DNA from: Owenia fusiformis
Taxonomy: Eukaryota; Annelida; Polychaeta; Sabellida; Oweniidae
Direction of reading: 5' to 3'
Assembly (NCBI GenBank): GCA_903813345.2
Contig: CAIIXF020000012.1
Coordinates: 31,277,001-31,310,500, forward strand
Length of the DNA: 33,500 bases
Positions within the stretch are counted from its first letter, which is position 1; every line of letters starts with the position of its first letter. Position numbers and translations under genes: made by a program. The notes below the pieces were generated by a model. It was not told the DNA's origin, made no database searches, and saw nothing but the letters and a program-made list of their open reading frames with translations. Shown here in pieces: positions 23,601 to 27,600 of this stretch.

Positions 23601-23962
23601 TGTAAAACTATTCACCAGTATACATCCTTCCACCTTCGAGTTATCTTCCGGACAGACGGATGGATGGACTGACTGACGCGACGAACAGACAGACGGAGGG
23701 CTTCACTATATCCCTACTGAACTTCATTTGTTGGGATAAAAAGTCCCAAAAAGGACAAATTATGCCGAAAAAGGCCCCTTTTAGAAGGCCTACACAAGAG
23801 GGGGGGGGGGGGGCAGTGGATGCTCACTCACTTCCCATGTTGTTGTGATCATGATTCATTTTCATGTTTTATTCCTTTTCATCTACCTACCTCCAGATTG
23901 AGGTACTCCTTTTCTAGTTCCTCCCATTCTGTCAAAAGGGCATGCTCTGCCCCCGAAGACAT
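5580..23962 (-). CDS. TMEM120: TMEM120 (TMEM120A/B-like, TACAN) gene, 9 coding exons, 3' end outside window
   Basis: TMEM120 proteins are multi-pass membrane proteins of the inner nuclear envelope and ER. They have an N-terminal coiled coil and a six-helix domain resembling fatty-acid elongases, and they bind coenzyme A; a mechanosensitive-channel role (TACAN) is disputed. Joining exons 23891-23962, 10209-10327, 9438-9557, 8944-9003, 8352-8450, 7824-7913, 6803-6868, 6133-6194 and 5580-5672 on the minus strand gives one 781-nt frame, and every junction keeps phase with GT-AG borders. Diagnostic blocks are YEKFKL after the coiled coil, [29 protein letters not shown], and [14 protein letters not shown]. 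About 260 residues are present. The usual C-terminal block (a FQSW-type motif, the last helices and a basic tail, ~80 residues) was not found down to position 1, so intron 9 exceeds 5.5 kb or the gene is cut. Invertebrates generally have one copy, so no A/B assignment is made. The identification is very secure. Confidence 0.95.
6133..6194 (-). CDS. TMEM120: TMEM120 coding exon 8
   Basis: 62 nt with acceptor TTTGTTACAG and donor GTATGTAT. It encodes [20 protein letters not shown], matching the family P-(D/E)...F-R-x-Q-F-x-x-F-S motif. The split Trp codon with exon 7 (TG|G) restores the family W-P. Its acceptor and first ~17 nt are duplicated further upstream in the same intron (see 6451-6690). 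Confidence 0.93.
6183..6720 (-). repeat. Diverged tandem duplication including the TMEM120 exon 8 acceptor
   Basis: Two ~265-bp direct copies, 6183-6449 and 6451-~6720, share many blocks (TCACTTTCTGGCCTGTAA, TAATAAGTGTTATTGATG, TTTGACAGCACTTCTT). The first copy contains the real exon 8 acceptor and 5' exon end. The second carries a decoy acceptor TTTTTTACAG followed by the first bases of the exon. The copies are clearly diverged, so the duplication is not recent. Confidence 0.8.
6803..6868 (-). CDS. TMEM120: TMEM120 coding exon 7 (GWW/HH helix)
   Basis: 66 nt with acceptor TTTGTTGCAG and donor GTAGGAAC. It encodes [14 protein letters not shown] and then CAGIILIW. The GWW...HH segment lies where elongases carry their catalytic HxxHH box. 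In TMEM120 structures a Trp here contacts CoA, and both Trp and both His residues are kept. Confidence 0.95.
7108..7302. mobile_element. Possible short MITE in TMEM120 intron 6
   Basis: AGAGCGGTCCCGATGTGAAA near 7111 is imperfectly complementary to TTTTACACCGGGATGGAACG near 7272, suggesting diverged terminal inverted repeats ~190 bp apart. There is no coding content. Confidence 0.4.
7406..7586. mobile_element. pogo/Tigger-like MITE in TMEM120 intron 6
   Basis: The left end CAGTAAAACCTGTGCACAGT and right end ACTAGGACAGGTTGAACTG form inverted termini of the CAGT(A/T)NAACCTGT kind used by pogo/Tigger elements. Interior GTTCACTA repeats are the usual subterminal motif. The left flank is TA; the right flank CA may be a decayed TA target duplication. 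Confidence 0.55.
7599..7799. mobile_element. 201-bp mariner-type MITE, TA target duplication, beside exon 6 donor
   Basis: The termini are CAAGGTGTCGAATAAATATG and, inverted, CAGGGTGTAAAATAAATACG, each flanked by TA. The CAGGGTGT end is shared with three larger elements in this window. It has no coding capacity. Its end is 22 bp inside the intron from the exon 6 donor, so the insertion came close to the splice site without altering it. Confidence 0.7.
7824..7913 (-). CDS. TMEM120: TMEM120 coding exon 6 (second membrane helix)
   Basis: 90 nt with acceptor TTTTTCAG and donor GTACTG. It encodes [20 protein letters not shown] and then [10 protein letters not shown]. The [13 protein letters not shown] block is nearly invariant in the family. 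A 201-bp mariner-type MITE ends only 24 bp downstream of the exon. Confidence 0.95.
8352..8450 (-). CDS. TMEM120: TMEM120 coding exon 5 (first membrane helix)
   Basis: 99 nt with acceptor TTTTTACAG and donor GTAAAC. It starts [12 protein letters not shown] (family hallmark YKxEYEKFKL) and runs into a hydrophobic helix, [16 protein letters not shown], taken as transmembrane helix 1. Confidence 0.94.
8944..9003 (-). CDS. TMEM120: TMEM120 coding exon 4 ([20 protein letters not shown])
   Basis: 60 nt with acceptor TTGTTTCAG and donor GTAGGTC, phase 2 in and out. It encodes the conserved amphipathic segment (Y-L-S-x-x-L-G-x-V-N-V-x-L-L-S-K) before the first membrane helix. It is short, but its phase and sequence fit both neighbours exactly. 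Confidence 0.93.
9438..9557 (-). CDS. TMEM120: TMEM120 coding exon 3 (coiled coil to membrane-domain linker)
   Basis: 120 nt, phase 2 in and out, with acceptor TTTTTACAG and donor GTATGTAC. It encodes a Lys/Glu-rich helix ending [13 protein letters not shown]. The family shows an equivalent M-E-x-(Y/I)-L-P-x-K-N-G motif just before the membrane domain, so this exon closes the coiled coil. Confidence 0.93.
9835..9985. mobile_element. Diverged pogo/Tigger-like remnant in TMEM120 intron 2
   Basis: TGAACCTCTGTAAATGGAAC followed by ACCTCCAAAGTTGAACAC is the repetitive subterminal text of Tigger-type elements, with CAGGTTTTCCTG near 9967 as a possible end. No intact termini. Confidence 0.4.
10209..10327 (-). 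CDS. TMEM120: TMEM120 coding exon 2 (coiled coil)
   Basis: 119 nt, phase 0 in and phase 2 out, with acceptor TGATTACAG and donor GTAGGTGG. It encodes [20 protein letters not shown] and a following basic helical stretch ending ILESVKK. The heptad-like K/L spacing is the N-terminal coiled coil that mediates dimer contacts in TMEM120. Confidence 0.93.
10655..11097. mobile_element. ~440-bp MITE with hairpin-containing terminal inverted repeats
   Basis: The left end contains TCGAACTCC..GCAGTGTC..GACACTGCGGCGGGCAG. The right end is its inverse (CTGCCCGCCGCAGTG..CACTGC..GGAGTTCGAATC), giving about 45-bp TIRs. Each TIR has its own inner stem (GCAGTG...CACTGC). The interior is AT-rich, with CCAATCA and CACGTG motifs and no gene. 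Confidence 0.65.
11460..12370. repeat. ~135-bp tandem repeat rich in ATGGCGGCCAT motifs
   Basis: At least five units are anchored by AAAGTGTCATNNGACANTGTG at about 11694, 11823, 11973, 12108 and 12243; the last spacings are 135 bp. Each unit has AAAATGGCGGCCATTTTTC followed by AAAATGGCCGCC, a small hairpin, then TATAGTATTCACATACCAAA and ACTACTTTTCGAGTTATAGT. The later units are the most alike. Confidence 0.85.
12485..12740. repeat. Interspersed repeat end with (GGAC)n microsatellite
   Basis: A (GGACGGAC/GTAC)n tract at 12633-12690 is followed by TCCCTATATCCCTCCGAACT and TCGTTCGATGGGATAAAAA. The same ending recurs near 23715 and, inverted, near 28953, marking a dispersed family. The preceding GGCCGCCATTTTGAAA units relate it to the tandem array on its left. 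The reverse-strand reading frame with repeated VRPYVRP is a microsatellite artefact. Confidence 0.7.
12741..13381. repeat. Interspersed-repeat interior with AGGTCA half-sites and a second GGACGG tract
   Basis: TTTGACCTTTTGAAGGTCAC and further AGGTCA copies lie at 12757-12800, and a perfect direct repeat TGACCTTTGACCT sits at 11348. GACGGACGAACC..GGACGGACGC appears at 13269-13293 before GGCTCACTGTGTGAGCC, a short palindrome at 13311-13327. No protein-coding signal; presumed repeat. Confidence 0.5.
14035..14107 (-). tRNA. tRNA-like pseudogene or SINE head (closest to tRNA-Gly)
   Basis: Read on the minus strand, TGGTCCAGCGGAAGAATGCT (D-arm/A-box like), a CTCGC/GCGGG anticodon stem, and GGGTTCGAA (B-box/T-loop) are present in the right order, then CACTCGCC and a T-run. 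The overall text resembles eukaryotic tRNA-Gly. The acceptor ends do not pair, and loop position 33 is G instead of U (loop TGAGCAC), so a functional tRNA is unlikely. Confidence 0.5.
14155..14184. repeat. 30-bp perfect palindrome
   Basis: CTAGAGTACCGACAA is followed directly by its reverse complement. The 16-bp core ACCGACAATTGTCGGT, or its 14-bp centre, recurs at 15285, 15335, 15384 and 15431. Confidence 0.85.
14430..15240. other. Repeat interior, no gene seen
   Basis: CCCATTAGATAGAA recurs at 14438 and 15136 with similar flanks (GAGCTT, TTGATGGAAGTTG), suggesting an old direct duplication. The scattered short frames do not resemble proteins. Confidence 0.3.
15285..15453. repeat. Cluster of four CCGACAATTGTCGG palindromes, two in a 49-bp tandem unit
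   Basis: Copies lie at 15285-15300, 15335-15348, 15384-15397 and 15431-15446. The DNA between the first three (TTCTCTATCTGACACTAC..) is duplicated with a 49-bp period. The last copy is extended to a near-palindrome CTCCAG..CTGGAG. Likely a transposon terminal or subterminal motif. Confidence 0.8.
16009..16093. repeat. Perfect 36-bp-arm hairpin
   Basis: ATTGCTACAATGTTTCTTGA...GACC at 16009-16044 is exactly complementary to 16058-16093. The 13-nt spacer itself can pair (TTGAT/ATCAA), extending the stem. It lies inside the right arm of the 2.85-kb element. Confidence 0.9.
16232..16690. other. Unassigned sequence around a small tandem repeat
   Basis: Apart from the 49-bp repeat, no gene or complete element was recognised. 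The G-rich right edge (GGCCGGGGG..) is followed directly by the hAT MITE target site. Confidence 0.3.
16362..16497. repeat. 49-bp tandem repeat, three units
   Basis: ATTGAGACCCCATGC with preceding TTCAAATAT..GAATA recurs at about 49-bp spacing (GAGACCCCA at 16382, 16431 and 16480). No coding role seen. Confidence 0.75.
16699..16716. repeat. 18-bp poly-G tract
   Basis: An uninterrupted run of G, the longest of several in the window (others of 12-14 bp at 23800, 31571 and 32201). It can form G-quadruplexes and is a likely length-error site. Confidence 0.9.
16735..17203. mobile_element. hAT-type MITE, copy A, with 8-bp target duplication
   Basis: The terminal inverted repeats TAGTGTTGTCGCGAT are at both ends, flanked by ATCGAACC (16727-16734 and 17204-17211). 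An 8-bp duplication and xAGTG ends fit the hAT superfamily. Subterminal CATCGATGCATCG and ATCGCGATGTA palindromes repeat. It is an internally shortened relative of the longer copy that follows: both share the left ~200 bp and right ~180 bp, and this copy lacks the ~1.4-kb middle. Confidence 0.85.
17281..18335 (+). mobile_element. Internally deleted mariner-type element (1055 bp), TA target duplication
   Basis: Both ends read CAGGGTGTCCCAGAAGTAAT inward, with inverted repeats extending ~185 bp (through GTTGCCATAGCAACATGTA..GCGCGTTCTGCGGAGCAG) at roughly 85-90% identity. TA flanks both sides. A short open frame with a mariner-like N-terminal helix-turn-helix is retained, but no catalytic core. 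Confidence 0.85.
17730..18023 (+). CDS. Truncated mariner transposase: HTH domain fused to C-terminal tail, no catalytic core
   Basis: A 97-codon intact frame from ATG (CATTATGCC). Residues ~10-55 ([20 protein letters not shown], then [20 protein letters not shown]) match the first helix-turn-helix of mariner transposases, which binds the terminal repeats. The last ~30 residues ([20 protein letters not shown] then QY) resemble the extreme C terminus of the same family (F..W..R...CI...G.Y). The intervening DD34D-type catalytic core is absent, yet the frame is continuous across the deletion. Full-length mariner transposases are ~340 residues. A product could bind element ends without cutting them; that is inference, and the frame may simply not have decayed yet. 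Confidence 0.6.
   Translation: MPPTLSKDEKLEQRAVIKFLQKTGGKPSDTIKEFKQAYGERRLSNPTVYRWHKEAQVRRSVQLALQDMSNSGFDHVFQSWLERHRQIVSSKGQYVNK
18565..19093. other. Single-copy middle of the hAT copy B
   Basis: AT-rich with TCAATGAAGCATTTAC and CCAATCA motifs, and no transposase. Beyond it, CTGCCATTTTTTCCTGTA (19189) and its near complement TACAGGAAAAATGG (19786) form an internal inverted repeat. Confidence 0.35.
19094..23298. repeat. Tandem triplication, unit ~1401 bp
   Basis: Three head-to-tail units, 19094-20495, 20496-21896 and 21897-23298, starting ACATGTTGTCTGAGG and ending GATTGTAAGGAATG. They differ at very few sites: for example, unit 2 lacks one base in the TACTGCCATACTTG context near 21003, has CACGTGAC for CATGTGAC, and has TAATCGTGAC for TAATCGCGAC. 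Each unit holds the right half of the hAT copy B plus 328 bp of downstream flank, so three hAT right ends (20167, 21568, 22970) are present. The near-identical 88-, 70- and 88-codon frames in the units have no recognisable protein and are not called genes. Confidence 0.9.
23299..23745. repeat. GGACGG-family repeat with two ~130-bp diverged units
   Basis: CAGCCACTTTGAATTTTC..TTGAGTATAATA at 23329 recurs as CAGCCATTTTGAATTTTC..TTGAGTATAATA at 23449. These are followed by GACAGACGGATGGATGGACT and a TCCCTACTGAACTTC..GGGATAAAAA end like that at 12700. It lies just inside intron 1 of TMEM120. Confidence 0.55.
23891..23962 (-). CDS. TMEM120: TMEM120 coding exon 1 (start codon)
   Basis: Twenty-four codons starting [20 protein letters not shown], followed by a GTAGGTAG donor, phase 0. 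The family begins with a short variable tail and then an acidic W-E-x-L helix, which is what is seen ([10 protein letters not shown]). The frame upstream of this ATG closes at a TAG about 27 nt away and has no other ATG, which fixes the start. It joins in frame to exon 2 (E-E-D-H-K-L-Y) across a 13.6-kb intron. Confidence 0.9.
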
Positions 23963-24416
23963 CACTATGTCTTTTTCGATTCCTACCTACGATGGAATGT
24001 GGAAAATTGTACTTTGATTCTAAAGCAGAAGAAATATTGTTTTGACCTTCCGAATCCGGTCCGGTTTAGTCTAAATGGCGAACAAAAATTAGAGGAGATT
24101 ACGCTTATATACAGGCATACAATAGAAAATATATTTGAAAATGTATTATTTTTAATTTGATAATATGATGTTTATATTATATTTTTTTTTTCAAATATTG
24201 TTTTCTGTTACAAATATGAAAAATATTTAATTTTCGACATTTTACGTGCATTCAAAGTTGACATTTAGTTTTTTATCATGTGATCCGATCACATGATCTT
24301 AGTGGTCAAAATGGTAGACGAATTTTTGAGGCGGATTTTTCGAATTCGACAAGTTTTTCCTGTTTAACTCCTGATTTGCTCAATTGATAGACGGTTGTGA
24401 TATAGGAAATATAAAG
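23963..24416. promoter_or_regulatory. Divergent promoter region between TMEM120 and SLC8B1
   Basis: About 454 bp separate the two start codons, so both 5' UTRs and core promoters probably lie here unless there are upstream non-coding exons. It is AT-rich without a CpG island. Notable sites are CCGAATCCGGTCCGG near 24047 and the CATGTGATC palindrome at 24275-24297. No clear TATA box was assigned to either gene. Shared regulation is inferred from geometry only. Confidence 0.6.
24275..24297. promoter_or_regulatory. Perfect palindrome with paired CATGTG/CACATG E-boxes
   Basis: ATCATGTGATC and its exact reverse complement are separated by one base. Each arm holds TCATGTGA, an E-box of the M-box type bound by bHLH-ZIP factors of the MITF/TFE/USF class. 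It is the most symmetric element in the divergent promoter. The factor assignment is inferred from consensus only. Confidence 0.5.
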
Positions 24417-24629
24417 ATGAATTTACACATCCTTTTGATATTTTTGTTGACTTTTAGTGGTGTATTAGCAACAAGTAAAACTTCAGAATTTCAAAACAAA
24501 AATGAAAATAATCAAAATAAAACAGAACATCTGATATTACAAACGCTTCAGAGGAGTGATGTCCTGCTCAAGCAACAATCGGCGCCCCCTCCATTAATAC
24601 AAGATTCAAGTAATTCCAGTGATGTTGAG
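24417..24629 (+). CDS. SLC8B1: SLC8B1 coding exon 1 (signal-like peptide)
   Basis: 71 codons from ATG to a GTAAGTAG donor, phase 0. Residues 1-18 (MNLHILLIFLLTFSGVLA) form a hydrophobic leader with an AxA-like end. It is followed by a low-complexity Asn/Gln/Lys and Ser-rich linker with no recognisable domain, as expected for the variable NCLX N terminus. The ATG lies in an A-rich context (AATATAAAGATG). The frame is open upstream to 24384 but contains no earlier ATG. Confidence 0.8.
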
Positions 24630-27600
24630 GTAAGTAGGTTTACACAGTGGTGAAGCCAGGAAGAAAAAAGCATGGCAAATTTCCAAACCTGTTCAAAAAG
24701 ACGATGAAGCAAGCGTCCAATGTGCCTCATCCTGGCTGTGCTACAACATTTCCATTATTTTGTTTCCAAAACGACTGCTAGTATGTAACTTAAACAGAAT
24801 TAGGAAGGGTTTGTGTAAAAATCGGGTAAGAATAACAAGCATACCTAGTATCATGGGCTTTCATCTAATTGAAAGCCCATGCTAGTATATTGAAACATTG
24901 CCTTTTTATATCCGTCATTTAATGTAAGATGACGTTAGTTGCTTGGATATTGCCTACGAGTGAGTGATTGACAGGATGTTGTTGATTGTTTCCTATGATG
25001 GCTATTTGTACTAGATATTAAACAAATCTGGAAGATTTAGGCAAGCGTATATTGAGGTGATAATAGTTAAACATTTTTTATCTGTCAATTATTGTACAAT
25101 TACAACCTTAGTTGCTTGTTTTATTGCCTGAGTGTTTGACAGGGTATCGATGATTGTTTGTTTTGCTGGTTGGTTGCTTTACTGGTATTAGTTTGTTGCT
25201 TGGTTATTTTGGTTGTTTGCTTGATTGGTTGGATGGCTGTTGAGTTGGAGGCCAGTTGGATTGTTCAGTGGCACGATTTAGGGCATAAAATGAAAAAACC
25301 CTAAAAAATTCCTAACCCTGATGTTAGGTACCCGGTTACCCAGCTACCCTACCCATTTACCCAGTCAGCCTGTCACCTGTTTTTTTTACACAAACCTGAA
25401 TTAGGAATGTCAAGTACAGTATTTGTAGTACAGTGGCGTAGCCAGCAATTGGTGACCAGGGGTTCGATTTTTTATGTATCCAAAAATCTCCCCCTTCATT
25501 GGTGTACCACACATAAAAGCATTTTTTGTATCTGTCATATATACAATTTACACCCCTCCAAAAGTTTTTGGTGAATCTTTCACTGAAAAGATATTGAAAT
25601 CTGGAAGCAAAATCATACATTTTAATATAACACTTGTTTAATTGTTCAATGAAATCCAAATCAAGGGTTAGCATACGCTGAGCCAACTTTATTATGGCAA
25701 ATTATAACATATATTTAAGGAACATATTTTTTAACGAGCACCATTGAAAAATCCTCATTCCCAATTCATATATACGTCAAAAATATATATATGTCAAATT
25801 CGGACACATGCTATTCCCACACTTTTAGGTGATTTTTGAAAAGATTCCAAATCAAAAGAATTTTATTTGCTATTTCACTTTGTAATAGAGGAGTTCATAA
25901 TGACCTCATGAACTTACAGTTAGTTACTGAATACTACATTGTAGTATATTCAATAGCAAATATTTTTGAAGTATGTAATATGTATTTAATCATGGCGCAC
26001 AATACAAGTCTTAATGGCTGCAGGAATACTCTCAATTGAAAACCTATTTGTGCTTTCTTTGAATTGAAAATAAAAACTTTGAAAACATTCCATTTCCTAT
26101 CACAGTTCCGCTGTTTTTATCATTAATGACGAGAATCATGATCGCTTTGAGAAATGAAAAATTTTTAGATTAACTTGTGAATCATTATTAATTTAAATTT
26201 GTTTTTGAGAAATTAACATTTTATTATCTTATTAAAGAATGCTATCAAATCCTTTTTAGACACACAATTTTAAATTTGTGGTAGGCTAATCCTCTCGGCT
26301 TTATTTACATAACCTGCGAGGAAAATACTTATAATATTGAGGAAAATGTAATTTTTTTTCTTCTAAATTTGATGAATTTTTTAAAATCATCATTCCCATG
26401 TAAACCAATAGGAACTTTTTTTGGGAAATCCCGACCGGAGGTTCATCCGAACCCATCGAACCCTCGGTCCATACAACTATGTAGTAAATGTAAGTTTAAC
26501 TAAGTATGCAAGAAATATGTCCTTAAATGTAAGTAATTTAATTCACTGCATTTCTGCTTATAAGTAGAGTATAACTGACCTTTATTTTACATTTTAACTC
26601 CCATAAAGGGTCACATTGTCTTTGAGTCCAGTAAGATTATATCAGGATTAAAGCTTCAAGATAAATTGTTGCACTTAGAGGCTAGTGTTGTTTATAGCCA
26701 ATGGGTTAAGGGTAGTCTGTTGTAAACATGATGCTTTAACCTTGGCTTTATACTGTACATATATGTAGGTGGGACCTTTATCTCTCTTACATTGATTCCC
26801 ATATTGTTATATTTTCTTGTTATCTACATTGTGTACTTATAAATTGTGAATGGTTTCTTACAAGATACAACAAAGTTTGATAAGGATATAATCAAGTCAA
26901 AAGCATGCCCGTCTATCTATCTTGTTTAGATGAACTGTTTTTTCATTTCATAAAATATATTTTTGGCTATTAAGGGCTCATGTACCAGACTCAGAAATTA
27001 AGATAACTGTTATAGGTCAATTTTAATTTAAGTTTTATAATTATTGAGGTAAATTGTACATCAATATAGGCACAATAATACATGTTACATTAACAAAATT
27101 TTGCAGTTAAGTATGGTCTACAGGGTGTTCCAAAAGTAACAGGACTGGTGCTGGCATTTTGTCAATTCTGCACCAAGGATCTCCAAATTTCCACAAGTTG
27201 TACTTTGAAGTATTGCAACTAAAATTGTATAGTTTCAGAAAAAATGATATAATATGGGTAGAGTTATGGTTACTATAGTAACATGATATTACAATACCCG
27301 GGGCAACTTTTTTCATGAAAATGTGATATCTAACATGTTTGGATAACTTCAATAAAGTATCTAATTCACCTATTACAGTACAACATTTCTTGTATGTTTT
27401 ATTAGTTGATTTGTTGCAATTATGCAATATACATGATATAACTCAGATTCAAGTATGATTTCACAAGATTTATATTTATTTAATTTCTTGGAATATCACT
27501 TTCTATAACCGCACAATTCACGGTTGAGTTTTAAGAAAAGACCCAATTTGAAGCCAGTCATCCACCTTGATAACTGCCTGCTATAGGAATTCATGCAGCA

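Noticed and set aside
25431-25446. CAGTGGCGTAGCCAG, a hAT-like terminus (and a weaker one at 24644)
   Set aside because: No matching inverted end or target duplication could be found nearby, so an element could not be delimited.
25357-25686. 109-codon minus-strand frame in SLC8B1 intron 1
   Set aside because: No recognisable domain, no supporting splice pattern, and it overlaps a probable hAT remnant.
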